A stretch of 64,000 bases of DNA from Tetragonia tetragonoides (Eukaryota; Streptophyta; Magnoliopsida; Caryophyllales; Aizoaceae). A program made the position numbers and the translations under genes. Shown here one piece after another: positions 34,480-46,909 of the stretch. The stretch spans positions 17,633,501 through 17,697,500 of the forward strand of contig CM076144.1 in assembly GCA_038025085.1 (NCBI GenBank). Reading direction: 5' to 3'. Numbering within the stretch: the first letter of the stretch is position 1; the number at the start of each line of letters is the position of its first letter. The notes below the pieces were generated by a model. The model made no database searches, was not told the DNA's origin, and saw nothing but the letters and a program-made list of their open reading frames with translations.

Positions 34480-35277
34480 TTTGAGAAGCTTCTAGTAAGG
34501 AGGTTGTAGGTTCTTGATAAGTTTCCGAATTTGCTCTTCCTCAGATGGACGGTCAAGCATTTCGGCCACTTTAGTTCTCCATTTCTTAACAAAGTCAGTG
34601 AAGCTTTCATTTTCACCTTGCTTTATTGCTTCCAACTCTCTCATGGTAGTTGGTTGGATGACGTTGTCGGCATACCTAGTGAGGAACAAACTAGACAATT
34701 TGTTCCATTCCTGGATCTGATTGGGCTCAAGCTTGAAGAACCATGCCCTAACAGTGGGGTCCAAGGTTTGTGAGAAAAGATGAATATAGAGGTCAGGATC
34801 CACTCCTCTTAGGCTCATCGCGGTGGTGAAAGCCCTTATGTGATCTTTTGGATCATTAGTCCCTTTGAAGGTGGGGACTTCAGGCATAGAAAACTTTTTT
34901 GGGAGCTTCCCCTTGATGTGAGAGGAATATCTTTCGGCATTGATCATGTAGTCACTTATGATCTTGTTTTGAGTTAGAGCTAACTCAAGGTTCTTAATTT
35001 GAGCACTTAGCTCTTCTACTTTGTCATCTCGAGGTGGAGGATCATCTTGGTTATAGGGGTCAGCTTCCTTAACCTTGCTTTCTATCCATGTCACACGGTT
35101 TCCCATGGTTTCCAACATTGTCATTATTTTGGTCAACATCTCATCAGTAGTCTTAGATGGTGGAGGTGGCATATCACCTTCGGCCATTTCGGTTAACTTA
35201 GAACCAGGTGGTCGATATGGAGGGGGAGTAACAAACACTGCATCAGACCTAGCTTTGCTCGGAGGGGGAGACTCCAA
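34480..35277 (-). pseudogene. Retrotransposon Gag (Retrotrans_gag)
   Basis: The frame starts MESPPPSKARSDAVF with a Pro-rich N-terminus, then a coiled region with DDKVEELSAQIKNLELALTQ, and the gag core: PEVPTFKGTNDPKDHIRAF, VRAWFFKLEPNQIQEW, FLTRYADN and SFTDFVKKWR. It assembles the particle. A TAG at about 34494 after NLQPPY breaks it; the copy at 57400 reads Leu there. Confidence 0.88.
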
Positions 35278-35289
35278 TACGAGCTTCCT

Positions 35290-36362
35290 AACCAGACGTT
35301 GATTACTATGATCGCGCTTCCAACTTTCGGACAGACTGTTTTCTTCCCAATCCTGGACGGCGGATAAGACTAAGAAAAGGAAAGACTAACAAATTCCACA
35401 AAAGAAAAGTTTTAAAACAAAGGTGGGAAATTTCTATCTAGAAAATTCTATCAACATAGTTACCCCTTGGGGACTAAGTAATGGGTTTAAGCCAAAAGAC
35501 CTCAACGCGGGATAAAAATAAAAGATATTATACTCTTGACTAAAAGAAGAGGGGAGAGATATTATCTCGACTCAATATGGGATAAAGTAAAATATATTAT
35601 ACTCTTGACTAAAAGGAGAGGGGAGAGATATTATCGAGATCTTTGACTAAAACTCACTACCTAAATAAAAGGAAAGAATAAAGCATTCAAATCTTTCCTA
35701 AGGTAGCGAGCATCATATAGAACATTCAGGGATATTGTTTCCTAAAAATAAAGATTCTAGACTCAATCTTAAGACAAACTCTAGACTCAAAAAAGGAAAA
35801 GATCCTAATTGGGGTCTAACCTATTATTCTACAATGACCAAAAAGCCTACCCAAAGATTGCGTTCACATATGGGCAAACAGCACAACAACACATATGACA
35901 TGATCATGAAAATCTAGCATGGACATAGGACTAAGTTTCAACCTAAAACATCGGTTGTAGTTCATCCAATGGGGTAGGCTTAAAGGGTTTTGGTCAAAAG
36001 GTACTCATGATCAAGAATGTACAACAATCCGCTGGATGCGCGACAGTGTGAGGCATTCTTGTTATCCTACTCGTCGAATGGACGAATGCGTAGGAAGGTA
36101 CATGAGGGATCCATGTTTCTTGGCAAAGAAGAATCAAGTGGATTCTCACCAAGGCACTTCACCACACTCCATTGGCTAAGAAACTAGCTTGAACTTGTAA
36201 AAACAAGCTCGATAGTCTCGCAAGCGCATGCACATGAATGCAATAAATGCAATTTAATAGATGAATGACAAGTCACAAAATAATAATAAGAATACTCAAG
36301 GTAGTGAACCAAGCAAAATTAATAACATTGAATCAATTTTCAAGTTACACCCTCTTAATCAT
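35290..36362 (-). other. Untranslated leader of the element
   Basis: About 1.1 kb lies between the primer-binding site and gag. An 80-bp block (GATATTATACTCTTGACTAA through GAGAGATATTATC) is repeated in tandem at about 35523 and 35590. No gene is seen; short frames have no support. Confidence 0.75.
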
Positions 36363-36381
36363 GTCCCCAGTGAAGTCGCCA
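36363..36381 (-). promoter_or_regulatory. Primer-binding site, tRNA-Arg type
   Basis: One base after the LTR, the minus strand reads TGGCGACTTCACTGGGGAC. It starts with TGG, complementary to a tRNA CCA end, and resembles the tRNA-Arg site described for Ogre-type elements (from memory). Confidence 0.8.
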
Positions 36382-36382
36382 C

Positions 36383-37890
36383 TGTAGGCTACCGAATTTT
36401 TCTCCCTTTTTTCTTGGTTTCCCGTCGGCCGGAACAAGAAGCCTGGGAGAGCGCGATTGTTCGGGTTTTCGTGAATATTTGAGTGTGAATGCACAATGAA
36501 GATTTTCCTTTCGCACTAAGGACATGATTAAGATTGTCGGAAGTCGCCACCAAATTTAAGGAAATTTGGAACCCTTGGAATCAAATCGATAGTCTAAAAA
36601 GACGTCAACTCAATTCCTATGCACCTCAATCCCTATTGGGGAAATTGACTTCATAAATGAGTTCGGGGGCGTGAGTACGAGCTAGGAAGGTGTTAGGCAC
36701 CCAACTCCCCCGTTGACAACAACGGCCTTTACTAATCGATTCAATGTAATTATTACTGCTACGGTTCCAAACAGGGTTTATATTTTCCAAATTTCTAGTT
36801 TTAACTAATGGGTTGAACAAACATTATTATTGTGACCACTTTTAACAATTTATCAAATTACATGCTTTTATTGCTAGAAGACGATAAATATGCTAAAACC
36901 TGCGAGTTAGAAGGCAAACGAATAATTCATCCATCAATCCACAAACAAAGCATAATTTAATCATAAGAAGCAATAAATAGCAAATCTATACATTCATTCA
37001 TCCATTAATTAGGCTTAATACAAGTCCTTTTGCTCAAAACGCGCCATGCATGTACATATCACACAAACCAAATTCGTTAATAATGACAAGAAATATAATA
37101 TTTATTGAAAACCCTCAGGTTGGATTACCTGGATGCTCACAATAAACTTATTGGGTTATATTGCTTCAATTCATGCTCTTGATGAGGTGTGAAGGTTTAT
37201 TTTGTGGTGCTAGGGCTAACCTAAACAAGGAGTAGAATTAAAATTTCTGGTTTAATATGAGAGAGAATGTCAAGACCAACCTTTCAGAGAGAATGTCCAA
37301 CCTAGGGCTCTCTAACTGCCAACCTCTTCAACTGAACCCTAAGGTTTGTTTATATAGAAGAGGGGGAGCTGCCAGGGTTTGGCACGGAAATCGAATGGGC
37401 CTCGAATTTGCCGTCCACGAGAAAAGGTCCAGGCGGCCATGCAACTAGGCCGAACGGCTATGTCGGCAGGACAAGCGGTCAAACCGCTTGTCCTGGCGTT
37501 CAACGCTTGAACTCAAGCGTAACCGCTTGGTCCTGGAGCGGCCTGCGTGCATAGGCACCTGACGTGCTTTTCACTCGGGGGAGGCTTTTTCGAGGGGGTC
37601 CACGCGAGAGTGACTGAGTTCCCTTGTTTGACCAAGGGTTGACTTATGGGTTTGGGTTCCCTTTCGGGCCCTTAGGTTCAAAGAGGCCTATCTCTCAGTT
37701 TTGGACTCCAATTGAATTGAGTCCAACTGGTTTGGATCACCTGTACAAAAGGCTTCCACTAGTTAATTCAAATAAACTGGGCTAATCATCAGAGCAATTA
37801 TTCTCGCAACCTAAGTTCGAGCAAAATCCAATCCTTTCATCATCGGGTTTTTATGGGGACTTATCATAGACACAATTTTTGGTGTCTACA
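36383..37890 (-). repeat. Complete 5' LTR (1508 bp)
   Basis: The plus strand begins TGTAGGCTACCG and ends GGTGTCTACA, so the element strand starts TGTAGACACC and ends CGGTAGCCTACA. TATA box TCTATATAAA is on the minus strand at 37358-37349. A shortened CGG-N5-CCG array is at about 37440-37560. Outside the LTR, at 37891-37895, lies GCGTG (CACGC on the minus strand). Confidence 0.93.
37440..37560. promoter_or_regulatory. 21-bp palindrome array in the complete LTR
   Basis: Units such as GAACGGCTATGTCGGCAGG and AAGCGGTCAAACCGCTTGTC lie upstream of the LTR TATA box. This array has fewer units than the ones at 21298 and 43017, so unit number varies between LTR copies. Confidence 0.8.
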
Positions 37891-37955
37891 GCGTGATACG
37901 TTTGTGCGTGAATAAAGTGCAATATTTATGACAGGTCTAATACAAGCCTGAAAAT

Positions 37956-40900
37956 TCAAAATGCACTACAATAAATTTCACTGGCCATCTTTGCCATTGG
38001 ACCCGCCTGAGATGAATCTCCGGATCCACTCGATGATGAAGCACCTAAAGGACCGGGCTGAGACATCGCCCAAGCTCTAGGGTCAAAAGAAAATAATGAA
38101 CCCGTCAAGTAAGCGGGATCCAGTGAATGACGCGGTGGCTCCGACATGCCGGGATAGCCGCCATACCCCGTACTCTCCTGACTCTAGGAACCCCTCAGAG
38201 GGAGTGGAGGATACATAGGAATGTGATAGCCCGGATACCCCATATAGGGAGGCGGTGCAGGCCACTGCGGAAGATAAGGCACTTGGGGGGGTTCCCCGTA
38301 TCCACTCTAGCTCGAGGCGTCACCTGACGCACCTCCGTACTCTCCTGCCTAGCAGGAGGACGCTGCGGTGTAGACACCGACTCTGAAGCACGAATAATTG
38401 GTGGCCTAGGAGGCCTAACCATAGGAGCAGGCTGCGAAATAAGCTCAAGGTCAGAAAATTACGAAAAATTCAAATCAAGCACTATTACTTGAAATTAACA
38501 TACCTCTCGAACGTCAGACCGACGACTCGTGTACACACTCCGAGACGCGAATCTGAAAATCCAATTCTTAAAGGCCTGCATGCCCCTATAGATCTTCCGC
38601 GTCTCAGCAGCAACCAACTGTGCACATAAAGAAAAGAGTCAGTATAAATACAAAGGAAACATTGCAAACTACAACAGATTCTCACTTACCCCCCAACAAC
38701 CAGTCGGTAGAGGCAATCCCTCAACCTCCTCATCGGGACTGCAAAACTCAGGAATTAGTATAACCTGAGGAAACCCGTCCGCTCCTGTGTAACTCACCGA
38801 CATGGTAGGAGGAGTAGGGCGCGGAGAAGAGGCAGTCGCATGAGACGACGAAGAACTTGAGCACCCTGCAAAACTTAAAAATATTAGACGGATTTCTAAA
38901 TTTCCAAATGAAATTATAAAACAAAAGTACATTATTTACTGGGTCGGCAGAGAAGTTGGGGCACAAATGAGCCTCAGCAAATTCGGTATATGCCACCATA
39001 AGATCCACCCCAGAATCAGCCGGAAGCAGATACTCCAGGGCATTCCCCCCAACGGTGGCCATCCTCACCTGCTCCACGGTAAGGTGACGAACATAAAGCA
39101 TAGAATCCGGAGGATCCAAAGGAATCCTCGGAGCCGGAAGGTCGGAGAAAGTCTTCCAAATCAGTCTCTCTCCCAAAAACCACTCAAAACCGAAAGGACC
39201 CTTAATAAAGATCCTCCTGTGGTCATACTCTCGAGCACCCAAAAATCTGTCCTAGAGACACGAGAGGTAATCCGTCTAGGGGAACCAGTCGACCTACAAA
39301 AACAAAGAATGAGCACACAAAAGGACGAAAGGATGATAAAAGCACAAAAGATAATCGCTTACATCCTGAGCAGTCAAGGGATATATCGCCTCCCTAAGGG
39401 CGTGCAGCGTAGTGAATGGGCAAGAAGCCCGTCCCTTCCAGGTCTGCATCATTGGAAAGGACAAATCCTCTGCCTCGAGAAGAGGGGCAAGGTCGGAGAA
39501 ATCCTCATAAAACCAAATCTAAGACATGCAAAGCACATGGATTAGGCACAAGTCGTGAGTAAAAAGCCAAAGACACAAAGTATAAGAAGGGTAAAACGAA
39601 ATTACCTTCATAACCTTCCAATAACCAACCAAAGAGACGCGAGACACGCCCACCTCTCCACTGAGGTGGCTGGACTGCCTCAAGCACCGAAGAAGACAGG
39701 ATTATGCGGGAAGACCCCAATTGTACTCCGCAACTCTGTGCAAATCCCGCAAGCACGGGAAATAACAAACATGATACCTACTAGCTTTATCCGCAAAAAC
39801 GGAATAAGCTAGAAAATAAGCCAAGAAAAGGCGGGCGTGCTGCTTCGTCGTGACCTTCTTCAGCTTCCTCGGGTTGGTCAAGAACTGGACCATGACATCA
39901 GTCCGCCCATACTTCATACCATCTCAGTTGGCCCCAAAAAGGCCGAACATCTCCACCATGTCATCCCTACTTACCTCTCCATAAGTGAGGGGGATACCGG
40001 TGCAAGGGAGCCCGGAAATGAGACCGAACTCGAAAGGGGTGATCATAATCTCACCCATGGGAAAATGAAAAGTACTGGTAGTATCCCAGTACCGCTCCGC
40101 AAGACCTATAACGAGCAATCGGTCGGAGAGCTCAGCAGAAGCGATGGACGCTAAAAAGTGACTGAAGCCACAACGCTCCACAATAGCATTGACCGAAGGA
40201 GTCACGTACCTACGGGCTTTCCCGATACCCAAAAGGCTACCGTAACCCCACATGGTAGTGTCGACATCCAATACAACACAACAATTGCAAAGACAATTAG
40301 CTAGGTGATCCTAGTAACAACTACCAATCTCCGGTTTAGTCCTAAATTTTTACAACTCGCAAAATTTAGCATTTTAGCTAAACCAATATGACAAGAGTGA
40401 ATTCTAAAGAGAATGAATTTCACACAAGCTTATTCTCCACAAATATACTCAAAAACCGTCTACCACCACAACAAAAATAAACTTCACTCAACTTTATTTT
40501 CACAAAAGTATAAATGATAATTGCAACGAGAATAAATTTCATACAAATTTATTTTCCACCATTAAAGATGTATTTCACACAAGTTCATTCTTCACATACA
40601 AATTATATATAATACAAGAAACACATGAGAATTCGCAAATTAGCAAGAAAAACAATTTCACGCAATTTGGTTTTCCACATTTAGCTACACTACAGTTCTC
40701 AACCTAAAAATTCTATGTTTGCCTACACATGATTTTCTAAGTGTAAAAGAGAAAAAGACAAAAAACATACCCGACATTTGGTACCAACGGTAACCAAATG
40801 CTCCTTCTTCTTGAAAACAAGATTGTTGGGCTCCCAACGATCGGTAGGAAGGAAATCACTACGAGTGAACTCGTCCTGGACTAACTGGTGCCCACCCACC

Positions 40901-41010
40901 CGGTGATGGGGTATACCGGAAACGAAAACCCGAGTGGAAACATTCGGGGCCTCATGAACAACAATCTCTTGCTCCTTCCTTTTCCTACCTCCTCTAAGTT
41001 TAGGAGCCAT
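37956..41010 (-). pseudogene. PMD (MAIN-like) gene, second copy
   Basis: Same exon layout as 23491-26530, with start at 41010 (MAPKLRGGRKRKEQ), PMD exon at about 40271-39600 (GFSHFLASIASAEL, FHFPMGEIMITPFEF, LPCTGIPLTYG) and the Pro-rich tail towards 37990. Its breaks differ from the first copy: a TGA in place of the Trp in FGANWDGMK (about 39927), a lost AG acceptor before exon 2, and frameshifts in the last exon. Its intron 1 donor GTATGT is intact, as is the stretch where the first copy has a one-base deletion. Confidence 0.82.
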
Positions 41011-41289
41011 GGATGAAGAGCAAAAATGGAGTTTTTGGAAATTTGAGTGAAACTCACAAAACTCACAAATTCACACAATTTTGAGTTTTGACACTCAAAA
41101 ACACAAGAACAACTAACAAAATCAAGTTCTACTAAGAATTTGAGCAAGAAAACCTCAAGATTTGGAGCTAGGGGCTTTGATGGAGGTTGAGAGCTTTGAA
41201 GAAAAAATGGAGGAAAGAGAAAGGAGAAGGCTCGCAATGGGGAAGATAACCCATTTCAGCCTCCCCCCCTTTCCTTTTATGCGCACACG

Positions 41290-41470
41290 CTGAAAAATTA
41301 GTAGCCGGTCAAACCGCCTAGGTGGACGGTCAGACCGCCTAGCTGGCGGTTGAACCGCAAGGCAGGCGGCTTAGCCGCTAGTCCCAATGGCTTGACCGTT
41401 AGGGTGAGCGGTTGAACCACTCCGTGTAGCGCTTCGACCGCTTGACGTGGCGGTTTGACCGCCTGACTCA
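41290..41470. promoter_or_regulatory. 21-bp palindrome array upstream of the second PMD gene
   Basis: Eight units with cores such as CGGTCAAACCG, CGGTCAGACCG, CGGTTGAACCG and CGGTTTGACCG are spaced 20-21 bp apart. A TATA-like CATAAAAGG lies on the minus strand next to it (about 41285-41273), between the array and the gene. Confidence 0.88.
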
Positions 41471-41689
41471 CTCTCTCTCTTATGACGTTTTAAGGGCCAT
41501 TGGTTCAAAATCAGTAGACTCCACGCGAGGTCCATAGAAGTTATTTGCACGCCAAAGTCCGTTTATGAAAGCAGGAATTTTTTAAACCCACAGGTTTGTA
41601 CATTTTTACTCGGCCAAATGGCATGGGCTCGCACCCGACCTAAGGTCCGAGCAACATTTTATTACCCTTTACAATAACATTTACTACCC

Positions 41690-42560
41690 GTCTTATTTCT
41701 AACGAAATACTTTTATTGTGTATCCTACAGCACAGGGTTCCCCTTCGACTAAAAGTCGAGGGACATTAATTGTTTGACCTACAGCATAGGGTCACCCTTC
41801 GACTTTTAGTCGAAGGATTTCTATCATTATTCTTATTTCTAAGGAAATACATTTATTGTTTGACCTACAGCACAGGGTCACCCATCGACTAAAAGTCGAA
41901 AGATTTTTATCATTATTCTTATTTCTAACGAAATACCTTTATTGTGTACCTACAGCACATGGTTCCCCTTCGACTGAAAATCGAAGGACATTAAATATTT
42001 GACCTACAGCGCAGGGTGACCCTTCGACTAAATGTCGAAGGATTTTTATCACTATTCGTGTTTCTAACGAAATATTTTTATTGTGTAACCTACAGCACAG
42101 GGTTCCCCTTCGACTGAAAGTCGAGGGACATTAATTGTTTGACCTACAGCACAGGGTCACCCTTCGACTAAAAATCGAAAGATTTTTATCTTTTATCTTA
42201 TTTCTAACGAAACGCTTTTATTGTGTAACCTACAGCACTGGATTCCCTTTGACTGAAAATCGAAGAACATTAATTGTTTGACCTACAGCACAAGGTGACC
42301 CTTTGACTAAATGTCGAAGGATTTTTATCACTATTCGTGTTTCTAACGAAATACTTTTATTGTGTAACCTACAGCATAGGGTTCCCCTTCGACTGATAAT
42401 CGAAGGACATTTATTGTTTGACCTACAGCATAGGGTCACCCTTCGACTAAAAATCGAAGGTTTTTTTTTTTATCTTTTATCTTATTTCTAATGAAATATT
42501 TTTATTGTGTGACCTATAACATTGGGTCTCTTCGTTCGACTGATAATCGAAATGATTGTT
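41690..42560. repeat. 140-bp tandem repeats, second array
   Basis: Reverse complement of the array at 21880-22770, with TTCGACT-AGTCGAA inverted repeats and CCTACAGCACAGGGT blocks in alternating halves. Several CTTCGACTAAAA motifs differ by one or two bases between units, so the array is older or evolves separately. Confidence 0.9.
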
Positions 42561-42669
42561 TATCTCTAACCGATTGTCACCTCATTCGGTTTGCCTGTTT
42601 TATTGCAGGTATTGGCACAGGAATACTTTGACCTTCGCTCTATTCGAGCTCGGCCAAAGTAGGGGCTTT

Positions 42670-44236
42670 TGTAGACACCAAAAATTGTGTCTATGATAAG
42701 TCCCCATAAAAACCCGATGATGAAAGGATTGGATTTTTCTCGAACTTGGGTTGCAAGAATAATTGCTCTAAGGATTAGCCCAATTCATTTGAATTAACCA
42801 GTGGAAGCCTTTTGTACAGGTGATCCAAACCAGTTGGACTCAGTTCAATTGGAGTCCAAAACTGAGAGATAGGCCTCTTTGAACCTAAGGGCCCGAAAGG
42901 GAACCCAAACCCATGAGTCAACCCTTGGTCAAACAAGGGAACTAAGTCAATCCCGCGTGGACCCCCTCGAAAAAGCCTCCCTCGGGTGAAAAGCACGTTA
43001 GGCGCCTATGCAGGCAGGCCGCTCCAGGTCCAAGCGGTCACGCTTGAGTTCAAGCGTTAACCGCTAGGACAAGCGGCTATGTCGTTAGGCCAAGCGGCTT
43101 GACCGCTTGTCCTGCCGGGATAGCCGTTCGGCCTAGTTGCATGGTCGCCTGGACCTTTTCTCGTGGACGGCAAATTTGAGACCCATTCGATTTCCGTCCC
43201 AAACCCTGGCAGCTCCCCCTCTTCTACATAAACAAACCTTAGGGTTCAATTGAAGAGGTTGAAAGTTAGAGACCCCTAGGTTGGCAGTTAGAGAGCACTA
43301 GGTTGGACATTCTCTCTGAAAGGTTGGTCTTTTGACATTCTCTCTCATATTAAACCAGAAAATTCTGATTCTACTCCTTCTTTAGGTTAGCCCTAGCACC
43401 ACAAAATAAACCTTCACCTCTCATCAAGAGCATGAATTGAAGCAATATAACTTAATAAGTTCATTGTGAGCATCCAGGTAATCCAACCTGAGGGTTTTCA
43501 ATAAATTTTATATTTCTTGTTATTACTAACGAATTTGGTTTATGTAATATGTACATGCATGGCGTGTTTTGAGCAAAAGGACTTGTATTAAGCCTAATCA
43601 ATGGATGAATGAATATATAGATTTGCTATTTATTGCTTCTTATGATTAAATTATGCTTTGTTTGTGGATTGGTGGATGAATTATTTGTTTGCCTTCTAAC
43701 TCGCAGGTTTTAGCATATTTATCGTTTTCTTAGCAATAAAAGCATGTAATTTGATAAATTGTTAAAAGTGGTCATAATAATAATGTTTGTTCAACCCATT
43801 ACTTAAAACTAGAAATTCTGACAAATTGAACCCTGTTTAGAGCCGTAGCATTAATAATTACATTGAATCGATTAGTAAAGGCCGTTGTTGTCAACGGGCG
43901 AGTTGGATGCCTAACACCATCCTAGCTCGTACTCACGCCCCTGAACTCATTTATGAAGTCAGTTTCCCCAATAGGGATTAGGGTGCACAGGAATTGAGTT
44001 GGCGTCTTTTTAGACTATCGATTTGATTCCAAGGGTTCCAAATTTCCTTAAATTTGGTGGCGACTTCCGACAATCTTTATCATGTCCTTAGTGCGAAAGG
44101 AAAATCTTCATTGTGCATTCACACTCAAAGATTCACGAAAACCCGACAACTGCGCTCTCCCAGGCTGCCCGTTCCGGCCGCCCGAAAACCAAGAAAAAAG
44201 GGGGAAGAAAAAGGGGAGAAAATGCGGTAGCCTACA
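42670..44236 (+). repeat. LTR (1567 bp), plus orientation
   Basis: It begins TGTAGACACC at 42670, preceded by AAAGTAGGGGCTTT, and ends GGTAGCCTACA at 44236. The TATA position reads TACATAAAC rather than TATATAAAC, so the promoter is damaged. A 21-bp palindrome array lies at 43017-43137. It is followed by GTGG and then directly by the RT region; primer-binding site, leader and gag are missing. Confidence 0.92.
43017..43137. promoter_or_regulatory. 21-bp palindrome array in the plus-strand LTR
   Basis: Units such as AAGCGGTCACGCTTGAGTTC, AAGCGTTAACCGCTAGGAC and AAGCGGCTTGACCGCTTGTC stand about 21 bp apart, upstream of the TATA position at about 43228. Confidence 0.85.
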
Positions 44237-46500
44237 GTGGTCCACCCAAATTTATGTTTAATTCTGTTTGCAAGTCTAATGATGTTAAAGCCAATAGTAA
44301 TGGCTCAGTTGATGTTCCAGTTTCCTCTATCAATGAAATGAATACTGATTTTGCTTACTTCTTGGATTACTTAGTAGCTAATAATTCAAAATATGAACAA
44401 GAATTGCGCAAAGAAGTAACTAAAACACTATTAGAGCATGAACAAAAGACATAAATTATAGAAGAAATAAAATTAATCAATCTTGCAAGCGATCAAGAGC
44501 CGCGCCTAGTGCGCATTGACTTATCGTTAACTCCCAAAGAGCGAGAAAGCTTTATAAATCTCTTAAAAGAATACATAGATGTTTTCGCTTGGTCCTACAA
44601 AGATATGCCGGGAATAAGTCGTGAGATAGCACAGCATACAATACCGCTCAATCCGGATTCAAAGCCGGTAAAGCAAAAACTTCGGAGAATGAAACCTGAG
44701 TGGACACTAAAAATCAAAGAAGAGGTGCAGAAACAACTCGTAGCAGGTTTTATTAAGGTCGCTCAATATCCAGAATGGGTCGCTAATATAGTGCCCGTTC
44801 CAAAAAAGGACGGCAAAGTAAGGATGTGCGTCGATTTCAGAGATCTAAACAAGGCAAGTCCAAAGGACGACTTTCCTTTGCCACATATAGACCTACTGGT
44901 GAACAATATCGCAGGATATGCCCTCTTATCATTCATGGACGGCTATGCAGGGTATAACCAAATACAAATGGCCGAAGAAGATATGGAGAAAACCACCTTC
45001 ATAACCCAATGGGGAACATATTGCTATACCGTCATGCCTTTTGGGTTGAAGAATGCGGGAGCAACATACCAAAGAACCGCAACTTTCCTTCTACATGACA
45101 TGATGCACAAGGAAGTCTAGGTGTAGATGCCTTAGCAAAGATGGCCTCCATGATAAATATTCCAGATGATGTAATCTCCATGCCCATTCACATTCAAAGG
45201 CGCAGTGAGCCCGCCTTTTGTAATGCACTCGAAGTATGCGTCAACGAGGAAGAAGAGGAATGGTTTACAGACATTCTCAATCTACTAGCCAAAGGTGATT
45301 ACCCTCCACAATTGACACCTAGGGCACAAAGAGCTTTAAGAAGACTAGACGCACAATACATACATGTGCAAGGCAAACTTTATAAAAAGACACCACAAGG
45401 GCTAAGTCTTCTATGTTTAAAGGAACGTGAGGCAAGCAAAGTCATGAGCGACATACATAACGGCGTATGTGGTCCCCATATGAATGGACTCACCTTGGTC
45501 AAGAAAATCCTAAGGCAAGGATACTATTGAACTACGATGGAAAAGGACTGCATCGAATACGTGAGAAAGTCCACACGCTGCCAATTCCACGCCAATTTAC
45601 AATATAGACCTCCTACTCCTCTACATACATTCACCTCACCATGGCCGTTCTCTGCATGGGGCATTGACATCATTGGAAAAATCTCCCCTACAGGAAAAGG
45701 AGGACATGAATACATACTAGTCGCAATAGATTATTTCACCAAATGGGTTGAAGCATGTTCGTATGCAAAAATAGTGTCAAAGCACGTGGCAAAGTTCATA
45801 CATGACAACATCATTACCAGATATGGAGTACCCCACGAAATCATAAGTGATCACGGGACCCAATTTAAAAAGGATGTTGCCGAGCTTTTTACTAAGTTTA
45901 AAACTCAACATCGACAATATTCACCTAATAGGCCACAAACGAATGGAGCCGTAGAGTCCGCAAACAAGAACGTGAAGCAAATGATAGCTAAGATGATGGA
46001 AAACTACGAAGATTGGCCCGATAAGCTCAATTCGCCCTATGGGGATATAAAACTACTATCCGATCCTCAACAGGAGAAACGCCTTATTCTTTAGTATACG
46101 GAATGGAGGCGGTACTCCCAGTCAAGGTAGAAATCCCTTCCTTAAGAATAGCTTTTGAAAGTGAATTACCCGAGGTAGATTGGGTTCAAGCCCGGTATGA
46201 CCAATTGGTCTTGCTAGATGAAAGACGACTAAATGCCCTACATTACGGTCATGTCTAGCAAGCAAGGATGGCAAGACATTTTGATCAACGATTCAAGGCT
46301 AGAGGGCTAAAAGAAGGAGACTTAGTCCTAAAAGAGGTAAGACCAATTGTAGTCGACCCTCCGGGAAAGTTCAAGCCTAATTGGGTTGGCCCAAACATTA
46401 TCAAGATAATATTATCCGGTGAGCGGTAAAGTTAATGGATTTAGACGGCAACGAGTTCACTCAACTCACAAATATGGACCAACTTAAGCGATAATGCATA
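44237..46500 (+). pseudogene. Deleted pol fragment (RT N-terminal part joined to integrase)
   Basis: Frames 44251-45120 carry the RT core (RMCVDFRDLNKASPKDDFPL, SFMDGYAGYNQI, TVMPFGLKNAGATYQ). At about 45121 the sequence jumps to the last part of the second RNase H (DALAKMASMINIPDD), so YVDD, the first RNase H and most of the second are gone. Integrase follows (45537-46094; WGIDIIG, ISDHGTQ and the intact Glu in NGAVESANKNV) to about 46490, with a stop before METD-like KMEK (TGA at 45528) and a frameshift near 46040. Confidence 0.88.
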
Positions 46501-46909
46501 AAATATTAAATCTTTGAGAGAGCCCACTAAGGCACCAAGTACAAGTCAAAATCAGTCAAACCCGTCCACGTGGGGCCCACGACTGGAAGAAAAAAAAAAA
46601 AACAGGAATTGGTTTTACGAACTACATTGGCCTGATTCCGCATGGATATGTAGGTAACCCATATAACTTGGGCCCGGCCACTTTAATAAAATAAATCTCT
46701 AAGGGAGTTTTAATCCATTCGATTAATGCAAAGATAAGTAAGTCTTTCATTAATATGGCAAAAGTCCATTACATGCTCTAATAAAAATAAAATAAAATAA
46801 ATAAATAAGAGGGCAATTCTAAACTACATCTACTTTAGCATGCAAACCCGTTATTTGAATTATACTACTAAGCACAAAAGACAAGACTTGCTAGACAACT
46901 AGAGGTGGA
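46500..46909. other. Convergent intergenic region
   Basis: Between integrase and the DUF7745-like gene lies the GCAAGTCTTTCATTAATATGG-type block shared by all three copies and a short A run at 46590. No gene is seen. Confidence 0.6.

Larger units (their letters stand above)
20306..37890 (-). mobile_element. Ty3/gypsy Tat-like retrotransposon with two antisense genes (most complete copy)
   Basis: Reading the minus strand from 37890: 5' LTR, primer-binding site, 1.1-kb leader, gag, three zinc knuckles, RT, RNase H, second RNase H, integrase, then a DUF7745-like gene and a PMD gene on the opposite strand, a 140-bp tandem array, polypurine tract and 3' LTR. Two RNase H domains and extra ORFs beyond integrase mark the Tat/Ogre-like lineage (family knowledge). 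Length is about 17.6 kb. All protein genes carry breaks. The outer ends have no direct duplication with each other; the right end has CACGC, shared with 49590-49594. Confidence 0.85.
37891..44236 (+). mobile_element. Outer-element left half, inverted: PMD gene, 140-bp array and LTR
   Basis: It carries the same parts as 20306-26600 in mirrored order and is broken exactly at CACGC (37891-37895, read on the minus strand). The sequence that should continue past CACGC begins at 49590. It is therefore the displaced left half of the element whose right half is 49590-58495. The strand given is that of the LTR. Confidence 0.8.

Noticed and set aside
20306..37890. An intact element with a simple target duplication at both ends
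   Set aside because: The left LTR lacks about 50 bp at its end, and the right-hand CACGC pairs with 49590 instead of 20301-20305.
39507..39545. Plus-strand frame 38967-39545 as a separate gene
   Set aside because: It is antisense to PMD exons of the second copy and repeats the shadow seen in the first.
42230..42491. Coding sequences in the 140-bp arrays (frames at 22242-22753 and 42230-42491)
   Set aside because: The peptides are repeats of the array unit and differ between arrays; no start context or family.
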